NCBI GenBank assembly: GCA_964501655.1
Contig: CAZCTN010000015.1
Coordinates: 1 to 64,000, forward strand
Origin: JAAYJK01 sp964501655
GTDB lineage: Bacteria > Bacillota > Syntrophomonadia > Syntrophomonadales > Syntrophomonadaceae
Direction of reading: 5' to 3'
DNA: 64,000 bases
Position 1 is the stretch's first letter. Every line of letters starts with the position of its first letter. Below the pieces are notes generated by a model. It worked only from the letters and a program-made list of their open reading frames with translations. It was not told the origin of the DNA and did not search any database. Shown in pieces: positions 27,690 to 37,008 of this stretch. Made by a program: the position numbers and the translations under genes.

Positions 27690-30299
27690 TTATTCCGGCT
27701 GACCCGGCTTCTCTGCCTCGATAACGATTCCCTGATCTCCTGCACTGATATTCACCCGATCATCAGGTCCGATTTCTCCGGCGATGATTTTCCTGGACAG
27801 CGCTGTTTCTATTTCCTGCTGGATAAATCTCTTTAGCGGCCTGGCTCCGTAAGCCGGCTCATATCCTCTCCGGGCCAGGTAATCCAAAGCCTTGCTGTCC
27901 CAGGTCAACAGGCCGCGTATGGTCTGCCGAAACCGGAGAGCCAGGTTCTTGAGCAGCATCTCCGCAATCTCTTCGATCTGCTCTTTTTCCAGGGCGTGGA
28001 ATACTATAGTCTCATCAACTCGATTCAGGAATTCAGGCCTAAAATTCATCTTTAACAGATCCAGCACTTTTTCTTTCATTGCTTCATAGTTTCCGCCTCT
28101 TTCCTGATAATTAAGGATTTCCTGGCTGCCAATGTTTGAAGTCATGATGATAATAGTATTGCGAAAATCAACCCTTCGGCCCTTGCCGTCGGTTAAACGG
28201 CCATCGTCCAGTATCTGCAGAAGGATGTTAAATACATCATAATGAGCTTTCTCTATCTCATCAAACAGGACTACCGAATATGGTTTACGTCTTACCGCCT
28301 CGGTCAGCTGTCCTCCCTCCTCATATCCCACATAACCGGGAGGTGCTCCTACCAAACGCGACACACTGTGTTTCTCCATGTATTCGGACATATCCAGGCG
28401 AATAATGCTCTTCTCATCATCAAAGAGAGCTTCCGCCAGAGCCTTGCTTAGTTCGGTTTTTCCTACTCCGGTGGGTCCCAGGAAAATGAAGCTGCCAACC
28501 GGACGCTTAGGATCTTTTAATCCGCTGCGGGAGCGCAACACCGCATCAGCCACTGCGGTTACCGCTTCATGCTGACCGATAACCCGCTGGTGAAGAATAT
28601 CATCCAGGTGCATCAGTTTCTCTTTTTCCCCGGCCAATAACCGGCTTACCTGTATCCCGGTCCAGCGGCTAACCACCCGGGCAATATCTTCCTCGTCTAC
28701 CTCTTCTTTCAATAATTTGCTGCCCTGTTTATCCAACATTCTTTCTTCTTCTTCCCGGAGATTGCGTTCCAGTTCGTTCATACGGCCGTATTTGAGCTCC
28801 GCAATTCGGTTTAAATCGTATTCTCGCTCGGCTTTTTCGATTTCAGTACGGCATTCGTCCATCTGCCGCTTAATATCCCGCACTCTGCCGATAGCTGCTT
28901 TTTCAGCTTCCCATTGTCCCTGCATCAGAGCAGATTCTCCTCTTAGATCCTGCAGTTCCTGTAAAATATTCTTGTGCCTTTCTTTGGAGGCATTGTCCTT
29001 TTCCTTTTCCAGTGCAGCCGCCTCTATTTCCAACTGCATGATCCGGCGAGTTATTTCGTCCAGTTCTGACGGCATACTGTCGATCTCGGTGCGCAGCCTG
29101 GCTGCCGCTTCATCCATCAAGTCAATAGCCTTGTCAGGTAAAAAGCGGTCGGAAATATAACGCTCGGAAAGCACAGCCGCAGCAACCAGGGCAGAGTCTT
29201 GTATGCGCACCCCGTGATGCACCTCATATCGTTCTTTCAAGCCCCGAAGAATGGAGATAGTGTCTTCCACCGAGGGCGGATTAACCATTACCGGCTGAAA
29301 ACGGCGTTCCAGCGCCGCATCTTTTTCTATATGCTTGCGATATTCATCCAGGGTAGTGGCCCCGATAGCCCTAAGTTCGCCCCGGGCCAGCATCGGCTTC
29401 AGCAGGTTGCTGGCATCCATGGCTCCTTCGGCTGCTCCTGCACCGACAACAGTATGCAGTTCGTCTATGAACATGATAATCTGCCCGCTGGATTGCTCAA
29501 CTTCCTTTAAAACCGCTTTCAGCCGTTCCTCAAATTCGCCCCGATATTTGGCTCCCGCCACCAGTGATCCCATATCCAGAGAGATTAGCTGCTTGCCTTT
29601 CAGCCCCTCGGGAACATCCCCGGTGACGATGCGTCGGGCCAGTCCTTCCACTATAGCGGTTTTCCCCACTCCAGGTTCCCCGATTAAGATCGGGTTGTTC
29701 TTGGTACGGCGGGACAGTATCTCCATAACCCGGCGGATTTCCTCATCCCTTCCAATCACTGGGTCCAGTTTTCCATCCCTAGCCAGCCGAGTCAAATCCT
29801 TCCCATATTTGGCCAGTGCTTCATAACTCTCTTCCGGGTTGTCACTGGTCACCCGCTGGGAGCCCCGTACCTGCTTCAACGAGCTCATCAGCACTTCCCG
29901 GGACAACCCTGCCTGGGCCAAAAGGGCTCTTAAATCATTCTCCCCTTCTGCTATTAAACCCAGAAGGATATGTTCAACGCTGATGTAGTCATCTTTCAGA
30001 TCATTAGCTTCTTTCTCCGCATGACCCAACACCCTGGCCAGGGCCGAACTCATATATACCTGGCTTTCATAACCATGAACAGAAGGCACCTTGTCCAGCA
30101 GTTGTTTAATTCTCCGTTCCAGATCAGCAGAATTGATGCCGGCCTGCTCCAGCAGTCGGGCGGTAATCCCGTCTTCCTGCTTGATCAATACTGCCATCAG
30201 GTGTTTGCCGCTGATTTCCTGCTGGTGCCGCTCAGCGGCCAATTGTTGAGCAGAGGCCAGCGCTTGCCTGGATTTCTGGGTTAATCGCTCCATGTTCAT
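27690..30299 (-). CDS. clpB: ATP-dependent disaggregase ClpB
   Basis: A full-length 869-residue Hsp100. The Clp N domain (about 5-150) contains QQEISGKHLMAVLI. The first AAA domain has GEPGVGKTA and the Walker B region FIDELHT. A long coiled-coil M domain follows (about 405-525). The second AAA domain has GPTGVGKTELSKAL and VVLFDEIEKAH. The C-terminal D2-small domain ends near ETALSRKII. It refolds aggregated protein together with DnaK. The ATG at 30299 overlaps the stop of the cbpM-like gene (TAATG), so it is translationally coupled to the chaperone operon. No GroEL or HrcA genes are in this window. Confidence 0.97.
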   Translation of the reverse strand: MNMERLTQKSRQALASAQQLAAERHQQEISGKHLMAVLIKQEDGITARLLEQAGINSADLERRIKQLLDKVPSVHGYESQVYMSSALARVLGHAEKEANDLKDDYISVEHILLGLIAEGENDLRALLAQAGLSREVLMSSLKQVRGSQRVTSDNPEESYEALAKYGKDLTRLARDGKLDPVIGRDEEIRRVMEILSRRTKNNPILIGEPGVGKTAIVEGLARRIVTGDVPEGLKGKQLISLDMGSLVAGAKYRGEFEERLKAVLKEVEQSSGQIIMFIDELHTVVGAGAAEGAMDASNLLKPMLARGELRAIGATTLDEYRKHIEKDAALERRFQPVMVNPPSVEDTISILRGLKERYEVHHGVRIQDSALVAAAVLSERYISDRFLPDKAIDLMDEAAARLRTEIDSMPSELDEITRRIMQLEIEAAALEKEKDNASKERHKNILQELQDLRGESALMQGQWEAEKAAIGRVRDIKRQMDECRTEIEKAEREYDLNRIAELKYGRMNELERNLREEEERMLDKQGSKLLKEEVDEEDIARVVSRWTGIQVSRLLAGEKEKLMHLDDILHQRVIGQHEAVTAVADAVLRSRSGLKDPKRPVGSFIFLGPTGVGKTELSKALAEALFDDEKSIIRLDMSEYMEKHSVSRLVGAPPGYVGYEEGGQLTEAVRRKPYSVVLFDEIEKAHYDVFNILLQILDDGRLTDGKGRRVDFRNTIIIMTSNIGSQEILNYQERGGNYEAMKEKVLDLLKMNFRPEFLNRVDETIVFHALEKEQIEEIAEMLLKNLALRFRQTIRGLLTWDSKALDYLARRGYEPAYGARPLKRFIQQEIETALSRKIIAGEIGPDDRVNISAGDQGIVIEAEKPGQPE

Positions 30300-30580
30300 T
30301 ATCTCTCACCTCTCTTTAATCGCTCTACTTCCTCTTCCAACTGTTCTATTCTCTGCAGCAGATCCACGATAACTGCTGCTCCATTTAAATTTATACCCAG
30401 GAATTCTTTCAGGCGCAGTATCTTGTATAAACGCCGACAGTCCTGGTAGCCAATATTATTATCTTTGACATCTACAATCCCCAATTCCTCCAGAATGTTA
30501 AGGAGTTCCGGATGGATATCCAATTCGGAGATCGGCAGTGAATCAGAAGTGGCGTGGTAATATACTCTTATCATCCTCAT
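30299..30580 (-). CDS. CbpM/MerR-like chaperone modulator
   Basis: A 93-residue protein. The MerR-type helix-turn-helix is seen as DIHPELLNILEELGIVDV and DCRRLYKILRLKEFLGINLNG (about 17-65), followed by a C-terminal coiled coil (about 70-93, DLLQRIEQLEEEVERLKR). Such proteins (CbpM family) sit next to CbpA-type J proteins and inhibit or tune them, which fits here because the J protein is the preceding gene. The ATG at 30580 follows a GGGG stretch and the stop is shared with the clpB start. It may also act as a small DNA-binding regulator, but the coiled coil and context favour a J-protein partner. Confidence 0.88.
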   Translation of the reverse strand: MRMIRVYYHATSDSLPISELDIHPELLNILEELGIVDVKDNNIGYQDCRRLYKILRLKEFLGINLNGAAVIVDLLQRIEQLEEEVERLKRGER

Positions 30581-30590
30581 ATTAATACCC

Positions 30591-31598
30591 CTACTTCCTG
30601 CGCAAGGCCATTAAACTGGCATACAGTTCTTTTTCGTCTTCCGTCAAATCTTTTGGCAGGTCAATCTTGATCAGCAAATAATGATCCCCGCGTCCTCCCC
30701 CTTTTTTCGGCATGCCTTTGCCTTTAAGCCGCATTTTCCTGCCGCTATAGCTCCCGGGGGGAATATTAACGCTTACACTTCCATCTATGGCAGCTGCACT
30801 TATTTTGTCTCCTATAACGGCCTGATCAGGCCTTAAGGTGATTTCAGATTCCAGGTCGTGGCCCTTAACCGTAAAGACCGGGTGCGGACTGAAGCGAACC
30901 TTCAGGTGCAGGTCTCCACGGCTGCCACCTCCATAACCTTCTCCGCCTTGATTTTTCAGCCTTATTATGCTGCCCTCGCTGACTCCGGACGGAATCTTTA
31001 CCTCCAAATTCTTTCTCTCCGGTACGCTGCCGGTGCCGCCGCAGCGACTGCAGAACCCTCGGTGAATTATCCCTCGCCCTTGGCATTCACTGCAGACCCG
31101 GCTGGAGCTGATACTTATCGAGCGGGTGCTGCCATGGTAAGCCTCTTCCAGCGTAACTTCCAGGTCACTTTCTATGTCCTGCCCCCGCATGGGCCGGGAA
31201 CTGGAACTATTCCTGTCCGGACCGGCCGCCCCCTGGCGGCCGCTGCCAAACAGGCTGGCAAAAAAATCGCTGAATCCCCCTAAATCCCCGGAATTAAAAT
31301 CGCTGGTGGTATAATAGAAACTCCCGTCACCCCAGTCCGGCGGAGGAGTAAAACTATCGCCATTACGCCAGTTTTTTCCCAGACGATCATATTTCGACCT
31401 CTTCTCCTCATTACTCAAAACCTCATAGGCTTCATTGATCTGCTTGAAATTTTCTTCGGCTTCTTCCTTTTTCTTCCCGCTATGCAGATCCGGGTGCCAC
31501 TGGCGAGCCAGTTTCCTGTAGGCCCCTTTAATATCCTTAGCGCTGGCATCCCGGGCTACCCCCAAAACCTCATAATAATCCTGATATTTAACTGCCAT
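30591..31598 (-). CDS. DnaJ/CbpA-type J protein
   Basis: About 335 residues. The J domain (about 5-72) has the HPD motif in RQWHPDLHSG. A Gly/Phe/Ser-rich linker (about 80-135) leads to the C-terminal client-binding domains. The zinc-finger region is reduced: only CSECQGRG and CSRCGGTG are present, two of the four CxxCxGxG repeats of a full DnaJ. It stimulates DnaK ATPase and is probably the DnaK partner. The ATG at 31598 has GGAGG at 9 nt. Order in the operon is dnaK, this gene, cbpM-like, clpB. It is related to CbpA and to DnaJ, and its dual ancestry keeps the gene symbol open. Confidence 0.92.
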   Translation of the reverse strand: MAVKYQDYYEVLGVARDASAKDIKGAYRKLARQWHPDLHSGKKKEEAEENFKQINEAYEVLSNEEKRSKYDRLGKNWRNGDSFTPPPDWGDGSFYYTTSDFNSGDLGGFSDFFASLFGSGRQGAAGPDRNSSSSRPMRGQDIESDLEVTLEEAYHGSTRSISISSSRVCSECQGRGIIHRGFCSRCGGTGSVPERKNLEVKIPSGVSEGSIIRLKNQGGEGYGGGSRGDLHLKVRFSPHPVFTVKGHDLESEITLRPDQAVIGDKISAAAIDGSVSVNIPPGSYSGRKMRLKGKGMPKKGGGRGDHYLLIKIDLPKDLTEDEKELYASLMALRRK

Positions 31599-31624
31599 TT
31601 TCAACCGCCTCCGTTATCTGACTA

Positions 31625-33487
31625 CTAGTTTTCCTCATATTCGGCATCAAACACCTGATCATCAGGCTCACTGCCCGAGCTGGATGCCTCATCACCTCGT
31701 GCTTGTTGATACAGAACCTGAGCGGCGGTCTCCAGCTCTGCCATGAGCTGGGCTATTCTATCTGCCGGGACTTTTTCTTCAGCCCCTAGCCTGAGTTCTT
31801 CCAGAGCCCTTTCCACCTTGGCTTTCTCCCCAGCAGGCAGAACAGCATCATGCTCTTTTAACTGTCTTTCTACCCGATAAACCAGGGCATCAGCTTCATT
31901 GAGTTTTTCACTATGTTCTTTTTTCCTGCTATCGTCTTCCCGAAATTTCTCAGCATCCTTTACCATGTTATCAATCTGGGCTTGATCCAGATTGGACGAA
32001 CCGCTGATAGTTACAGTCTGTTCCTGGCCGCTGCTCTGGTCTTTAGCGCTGACTTTCAAGATGCCATTGGCATCTATATCAAAGGTTACCTCTATCTGCG
32101 GTATTCCCCGACTGGCCGCAGGTATCCCTTCCAGCTTGAATTGTCCCAGGGTCCGGTTATCTGCTGCCATCTCCCGTTCCCCCTGCAGAACATGTATATC
32201 TACAGCCGGTTGATTATCCTCGGCGGTAGAGAAGATTTCGCTCCTCCTTACCGGAATGGTAGTATTCCTTTCGATTATTTTGGTCATGATCCCGCCCATG
32301 GTTTCTACCCCCAAAGACAGGGGAGTTACATCCAGCAAAACCACGTTCTTCACTTCCCCGGCCAGCACTCCGGCCTGTATGGCCGCTCCAACCGCTACTA
32401 CTTCATCGGGATTGACCCCCATATTGGGTTTTTTTCCGGTGATTTCTTCCACTATTTTCTGCACTCCAGGAATACGGGTTGACCCTCCTACTAGGATCAC
32501 TTCCTCTATGTCGGCAGACATAAGACCGGCATCCTTAATAGCATTTTCAACCGGTTCCCGCAGTCGCTGCAGCAGATCGTAAATCAGGTCCTCAAATTTA
32601 GCCCGGCTTAATTTTAGGTCCAGGTGCCGGGGGCCACTGGCATCAGCCGTAATAAAGGGAAGGCTGATATGGGCCTCCATCATACTGGACAATTCCATTT
32701 TAGCTTTCTCCGCTGATTCCGTAAGGCGCTGCAGGGCCTGTTTGTCTTTGCGCAGATCAATACCCTGATCCTTTATAAATTCTTCTGCCATCCAGTTTAC
32801 TATGGCTTTGTCAAAGTTATCGCCTCCCAGGTGGGTATCGCCGCTGGTGGACTTAACCTCAAAGACCCCGTCTCCTACCTCCAGGATTGAAACATCAAAG
32901 GTTCCTCCCCCCAGGTCAAAAACCAGTATGGTCTCATTTTTCTTCTTATCCAGACCATAGGCCAAAGAGGCTGCTGTGGGTTCATTAATGATGCGCAGGA
33001 CATTTAATCCCGCAATTTTCCCGGCATCCTTGGTGGCCTGGCGCTGGGCATCGTTGAAGTAAGCCGGTACAGTTATAACCGCATCGCTTATCCTTTCTCC
33101 CAGATATTGGGAGGCGTCTTCCACCAGTTTTTGCAGAACCATAGCCGATATTTCCTCCGGTGCGTACATTTTTTCATCCACCTTGAAGCGCACCGCGTCA
33201 TCCTTCCCTTTCACAATACTGTACGGGACTAAATCCCTTTCATTTTCCGTTTCGGCATAGCGGCGTCCAATAAACCTTTTAACCGAATAAAAAGTTTTTT
33301 CCGGGTTCAATGCTCCCTGGCGCTTGGCTACCTGTCCGACCAGCCGCTCGTTTCCGGTTTTAAACGCAACAACCGAAGGTGTAGTTCTGGATCCTTCGGC
33401 GTTCACAATCACGGTGGGATTCCCACCTTCTATTATTGCTACAACTGAGTTAGTTGTACCCAGGTCAATTCCAACTGCTTTTGGCAT
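31625..33487 (-). CDS. dnaK: Chaperone DnaK (Hsp70)
   Basis: A 620-residue Hsp70. The N-terminal ATPase domain begins MPKAVGIDLGTTNS and has FDLGGGTFDVSIL and ILVGGSTRIPGV; the substrate domain follows at about 380-500; the C-terminal lid ends in an acidic tail (SEPDDQVFDAEYEEN). It is first in a four-gene operon with a J protein, CbpM-like modulator and ClpB, but no grpE is seen. A good sigma-A promoter lies about 120-150 nt upstream. No CIRCE repeat is visible, so HrcA control is not indicated. ATG at 33487 follows AAAGGAGG. Confidence 0.97.
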   Translation of the reverse strand: MPKAVGIDLGTTNSVVAIIEGGNPTVIVNAEGSRTTPSVVAFKTGNERLVGQVAKRQGALNPEKTFYSVKRFIGRRYAETENERDLVPYSIVKGKDDAVRFKVDEKMYAPEEISAMVLQKLVEDASQYLGERISDAVITVPAYFNDAQRQATKDAGKIAGLNVLRIINEPTAASLAYGLDKKKNETILVFDLGGGTFDVSILEVGDGVFEVKSTSGDTHLGGDNFDKAIVNWMAEEFIKDQGIDLRKDKQALQRLTESAEKAKMELSSMMEAHISLPFITADASGPRHLDLKLSRAKFEDLIYDLLQRLREPVENAIKDAGLMSADIEEVILVGGSTRIPGVQKIVEEITGKKPNMGVNPDEVVAVGAAIQAGVLAGEVKNVVLLDVTPLSLGVETMGGIMTKIIERNTTIPVRRSEIFSTAEDNQPAVDIHVLQGEREMAADNRTLGQFKLEGIPAASRGIPQIEVTFDIDANGILKVSAKDQSSGQEQTVTISGSSNLDQAQIDNMVKDAEKFREDDSRKKEHSEKLNEADALVYRVERQLKEHDAVLPAGEKAKVERALEELRLGAEEKVPADRIAQLMAELETAAQVLYQQARGDEASSSGSEPDDQVFDAEYEEN

Positions 33488-33608
33488 ATTGTCAACCTCC
33501 TTTGTCTTATGTTGTCAATAAATTCCAGACATCATACTCCTTAAACTCTCGGTTCCTGCTATAACTCATATTTCAGCTTTTGATCTGTAAAGGCATATCT
33601 TAAGTTAT

Positions 33609-33637
33609 ATTATAATAAGCCCGGGCGCAATAGTCAA
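33609..33637 (-). promoter_or_regulatory. Sigma-A promoter of the dnaK operon
   Basis: Minus strand TTGACT (33637-33632), exactly 17 nt spacer, then TATAAT (33614-33609). The spacing and both boxes are close to the sigma-A consensus. A second TTGAC lies 10 nt upstream. The leader to the dnaK ATG is about 115 nt. Confidence 0.8.
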
Positions 33638-33698
33638 TAATGGTCAAAGTTTTTTTAGGAAATTGAGCTCCCGGGTAAAAATTTCTCGGGCTAAGGCA

Positions 33699-33735
33699 AG
33701 GGGACACACCTGCTATCGAAGGAATGTCCCTTTAT
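33699..33735. repeat. Inverted repeat with GGGACA arms
   Basis: AAGGGGACA and TGTCCCTT arms (33699-33707, 33727-33734) face each other across about 19 nt, between the dnaK leader and the PBP gene stop. The arms resemble the GGGGAC core of the larger palindrome at 46879 but the rest differs. It could act as a weak terminator for the PBP gene. Confidence 0.4.
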
Positions 33736-33745
33736 TGCATAGTAC

Positions 33746-35464
33746 TTATAGCAGCAGGGTGAGGATGGATTCAGCTATGGTTTTGAAGATCGGCGCGGCA
33801 TCTGCAGCTCCGGAGGTTCCGTCCTCAGCCAGGACCACTATGGCCCAGCGGGGGTTATCAGCCGGAAAGAAACCGGCGAACCAGGTATTGAGAATTTCTC
33901 TTTCCCCTTCATCGCTTATTTCTTTTCCTTCCTGTGCCGTGGCGGTTTTCCCCGCTACCTGTACCAATTCCAGTGCGGCGTTTTTACCCGTTCCTTGAAT
34001 GACGGTCTGCTTCATTAACTCCTGCACCATCCGGGCGGTTTGTTCACTTATCACCTGCTCCTTGGCCAAGGGAGCCAGGGAAGTTTTTGATCCTTCGTCA
34101 TTTATCCAGTAACGAATCACTGACGGCGGCGCCCACTGACCATTATCCGCAATGGTGGCTATCATCGAAGCGATTTCCAGGGGAGTCAGCATTACCCCCT
34201 GCTGCCCCAGGCAGGCATTAGCCAGAGCCGGACCGCCTGGCTCGATCCTGACATAGGAATAATCCCGGTCACTGTTATAACCCCGCAAGGTTTCATCGGT
34301 AAGGTGAAATTTCTCCACATATTCCATCAGACGATTCCGATTCAATTTTCTAGCTATTTCTATAAAAGAGGGGTTGCAGGAATTGGTAAAAGCTTCGGGA
34401 AAACTCAGCTTTCCATGTCCCCCCTCCTTCCAGCAGGATATGGACACTTCCTCGGAAAAATAGTAGCTCCCAGAACAAAAGAATTGGTCCTCCCATTTTA
34501 CTGCTTCTTCTTCCAGGGCCGCAGCTGCTACCAGTATTTTAAAAATAGATCCCGGGTGATATCTGCTTAAGGCCCGGTTGGTCAGAATGCTTTGCCCGTC
34601 ATTTTTAATCAGCTGCTCAATATCCGCATAGGGATTAAAACTTGGCCGGCTGGCCATAGCCAGGACTTCCTTGCTGTTTACATCCAATACCACCACAGCT
34701 CCCTGGGCCATCCTTTCGTTCATAGCCTGTTCTATCACTTCCTGTACCCTGCTGTCGATAGTCAGAACCAAACAGCTCTTTTCCTTTTCCTGTTCCTGCC
34801 GCATGCGAAACATCAATCCCTGTATGGTGGTGCCCCGGGCATCCTTCACCGATACTATCTCCTGGCCCGAATCGCTTCCTGCCAGCACCTCATCATATAA
34901 TTTTTCCAATCCGGCTTTACCTAAACCGTCGCCCTTTCCCACATAACCCAGCAGGTGGACACCAAAACCGTCTTCCCGATACCTTTTCAGCAGGGGAGCC
35001 GGAATAACCCCGGTTAAACCGGAATCTCCTACTGCCTGAATCTCCTCCGGCTCCAGATTGGCAGCCAGTCTGACTATGCCCCGACCGTCGGCATTGGCTT
35101 GCTCCAGCTCGGATTGGATATCTTCACTACTCAGACCTGAGATGGAAAGGCACCCGGCCAGGATTTTCGCCGCCGTGCTTATCCTTTCCGACTCATCGGC
35201 AGGCATGGTTCCATCAACCTTGATATCTCGAGGAAGACAATAGAGTGCGGTAGAGGTGGTACTTCCGGTAAGCAGGAGATGGTTGCGGTCATAGATCTCC
35301 CCCCGGGACCATTCTTTGATTTCAATTTGCTGATTTCGCATGGACGCTGCTTCCCGGGCCAGATCAGGTCCCTTGATCAGCTGATAATAACCCACCGCCC
35401 CAGCTAAAGACAGAAATAAGAATAGAAAGAAACACATAATAGCAGCCAGTCGATGCCTGATCAT
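33746..35464 (-). CDS. Class B penicillin-binding protein (transpeptidase)
   Basis: A 572-residue membrane enzyme. One N-terminal membrane segment (about 8-28) is followed by a PBP dimer domain (about 45-220) and a transpeptidase domain (about 245-570). The active serine motif is HPGSIFKIL (SxxK), the second motif FTNSCNPSF (SxN), and the third GKTATAQ, where the KTG signature has Ala in place of Gly. It has no PASTA domains. It crosslinks peptidoglycan in elongation or in spore cortex/septum synthesis; its length and lack of PASTA fit SpoVD/PBP2-like subgroups only loosely. It is not next to mraY/mur genes. The ATG at 35464 follows AAGGGAGG. The altered third motif may affect beta-lactam binding. 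Confidence 0.9.
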   Translation of the reverse strand: MIRHRLAAIMCFFLFLFLSLAGAVGYYQLIKGPDLAREAASMRNQQIEIKEWSRGEIYDRNHLLLTGSTTSTALYCLPRDIKVDGTMPADESERISTAAKILAGCLSISGLSSEDIQSELEQANADGRGIVRLAANLEPEEIQAVGDSGLTGVIPAPLLKRYREDGFGVHLLGYVGKGDGLGKAGLEKLYDEVLAGSDSGQEIVSVKDARGTTIQGLMFRMRQEQEKEKSCLVLTIDSRVQEVIEQAMNERMAQGAVVVLDVNSKEVLAMASRPSFNPYADIEQLIKNDGQSILTNRALSRYHPGSIFKILVAAAALEEEAVKWEDQFFCSGSYYFSEEVSISCWKEGGHGKLSFPEAFTNSCNPSFIEIARKLNRNRLMEYVEKFHLTDETLRGYNSDRDYSYVRIEPGGPALANACLGQQGVMLTPLEIASMIATIADNGQWAPPSVIRYWINDEGSKTSLAPLAKEQVISEQTARMVQELMKQTVIQGTGKNAALELVQVAGKTATAQEGKEISDEGEREILNTWFAGFFPADNPRWAIVVLAEDGTSGAADAAPIFKTIAESILTLLL

Positions 35465-35524
35465 AAAAAAACCTCCCTTTCCAGCCTATTTCTATAATGG
35501 ACCGGAGCGGAGGCGGTTATACAG

Positions 35525-35731
35525 TTATTCTGCTATTATTTCCACCGGAAAGGGCAGAGTGGTCAATATTCGGATCAGCTCAGGTCTGGTATCTGCCGTT
35601 CCCCGGATGATAACCATTCCGGGATCCCGGCTCAAGGTCGAGACAATCCCTAAATGACCATAGGCTTCGATTATCTTGGTTAAGATATCGATGTCCTTTA
35701 CTTCAACCCCGGCATATATATCACTCTTTAT
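35525..35731 (-). CDS. DUF4911 protein in a frame with no standard start codon
   Basis: A frame of about 68 codons, too short for many gene finders. The translation (blocks KDIDILTKIIEAYGHLGIVSTL and GMVIIRGTADTRPELIRIL) fits the DUF4911 family over nearly its full length, which usually lies next to U32 peptidase and MltG genes as here. An in-frame stop lies upstream at about 35750 and there is no ATG, GTG or TTG before the conserved part. The earliest candidate is an ATA that overlaps the U32 stop (35731-35729 against 35730-35728). Alternatively a -1 shift at the end of the U32 gene would join the two proteins. A sequencing error near 35730 is also possible. Confidence 0.65.
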   Translation of the reverse strand: MKSDIYAGVEVKDIDILTKIIEAYGHLGIVSTLSRDPGMVIIRGTADTRPELIRILTTLPFPVEIIAE

Positions 35732-36957
35732 TCTCCAGCACCTGCCCTTCTAAGGATGGAATGCTCCGGTAATGCTTCAGGGGAGGGAATCAGTATCCTC
35801 TGACGGGGATGACGAGCCCGGTCTAATCCCTGCCCTTCCGTATCAAAAATGGCAGGAATCTTCCATCTTTTAACACCCTGTCCCGGAATCATAACTTCCA
35901 TATTTTCTCCCACTCCGAAATTGGCTCTCTGCTCGACTTCTGCCATTTTATTCCCGGCATGGTAGTCCTTCACTATCCCGCAGAAATCCATCCTGATGTG
36001 CTGAAGCTCTTTATTAATATCCTGGATCAAGGGAGATTCTCCCTCAATAAAGCCATTGGTAAACGGGCGGGTAGCAGTGCCGGTAAGCTCTTTTATCCAC
36101 CGGCTCAGCTCATCGGCAGAAAACTGGCAGCGCTTAACGACGTACTGATCGATGGCATTGCGGTAGGTGGCAGCGGTGCTGGCCACATAAAGGGGGCTCT
36201 TCATTCTGCCTTCTATTTTGAAGGCATCTATCCCTGCCTCCATCAAGGGGGGAATATATTCCAGCAGGCACAGATCTCGGGAGTTTAATATATATGTTCC
36301 CTGCTCATCTTCATGTACCGGATAATACTCTCCCTCTCTCTTCTCTTCCATCAGCGCATAGGAATAACGGCAGGGATGAGCACACTCTCCCCGGTTGCCG
36401 CTCCTGCCCGTCATATAGTGGGACAGGAGACAACGTCCTGAGTAGGATACGCACATGGCCCCATGAATAAATATCTCTATTTCTAATTCGGCCCGTTGTT
36501 TTATCTCGATTATCTCGCTCAGGTCCAATTCCCGGGCCAGCACTATCCTACTGGCCCCCAGATCCCGATAGAATTGTGCGCTTTCATAGTTGCTGACACT
36601 GGCCTGGGTACTGATGGTAATAGGCAACTGGGGCGCATATCGGCGAGCCATTTTTATTATGCCCGGATCAGAAATGATGAGTCCATCCGCCTTCATCTCC
36701 GCCAGTTCCTCCAGGTATGCCGGCAGGCGATTCATATCCCGATTGCGAGCCAGTACATTTATTGCCACATATGCCTTTTTCCCCTGCTGCCGGGCATATT
36801 TAAGTCCGGCTCTCATCTCTTCCAGGCCAAAATTACCTGCATAGGCCCGGAGACTGTATTCCTTTCCTCCCAGGTATACAGAGTCTGCTCCGAACAGGCA
36901 AGCGGTTTTCAATTTCTCCAAATCGCCCGCCGGCAGTACCAATTCCGGTCTTTTCAC
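35728..36957 (-). CDS. U32 family peptidase-like protein
   Basis: A 409-residue protein of the collagenase-like U32 family (YhbU/PrtC/TrhP group). The N-terminus MKRPELVLPAGDLEKLKTA and block YLGGKEYSLRAYAGNF are typical. The four-cysteine cluster includes MCVSYSGRCLLS and NRGECAHPCRYSY, which in TrhP-type proteins holds an iron-sulfur cluster used in tRNA hydroxylation (ho5U34). The family was long thought to be a protease, and tRNA modification is now supported for several members. It follows mltG with a 51-bp gap. The GTG at 36957 follows AGGAGG. It ends in a frame junction with the DUF4911 frame. Confidence 0.92.
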   Translation of the reverse strand: MKRPELVLPAGDLEKLKTACLFGADSVYLGGKEYSLRAYAGNFGLEEMRAGLKYARQQGKKAYVAINVLARNRDMNRLPAYLEELAEMKADGLIISDPGIIKMARRYAPQLPITISTQASVSNYESAQFYRDLGASRIVLARELDLSEIIEIKQRAELEIEIFIHGAMCVSYSGRCLLSHYMTGRSGNRGECAHPCRYSYALMEEKREGEYYPVHEDEQGTYILNSRDLCLLEYIPPLMEAGIDAFKIEGRMKSPLYVASTAATYRNAIDQYVVKRCQFSADELSRWIKELTGTATRPFTNGFIEGESPLIQDINKELQHIRMDFCGIVKDYHAGNKMAEVEQRANFGVGENMEVMIPGQGVKRWKIPAIFDTEGQGLDRARHPRQRILIPSPEALPEHSILRRAGAGE

Positions 36958-37008
36958 GAGCTGATCCTCCTAAATAGTTATGACCCAGTTTGTTAAGCTG
37001 TTAAGTGA

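Noticed and set aside
33488..33660. CIRCE element before dnaK
   Set aside because: The TTAGCACTC-N9-GAGTGCTAA repeat is absent.
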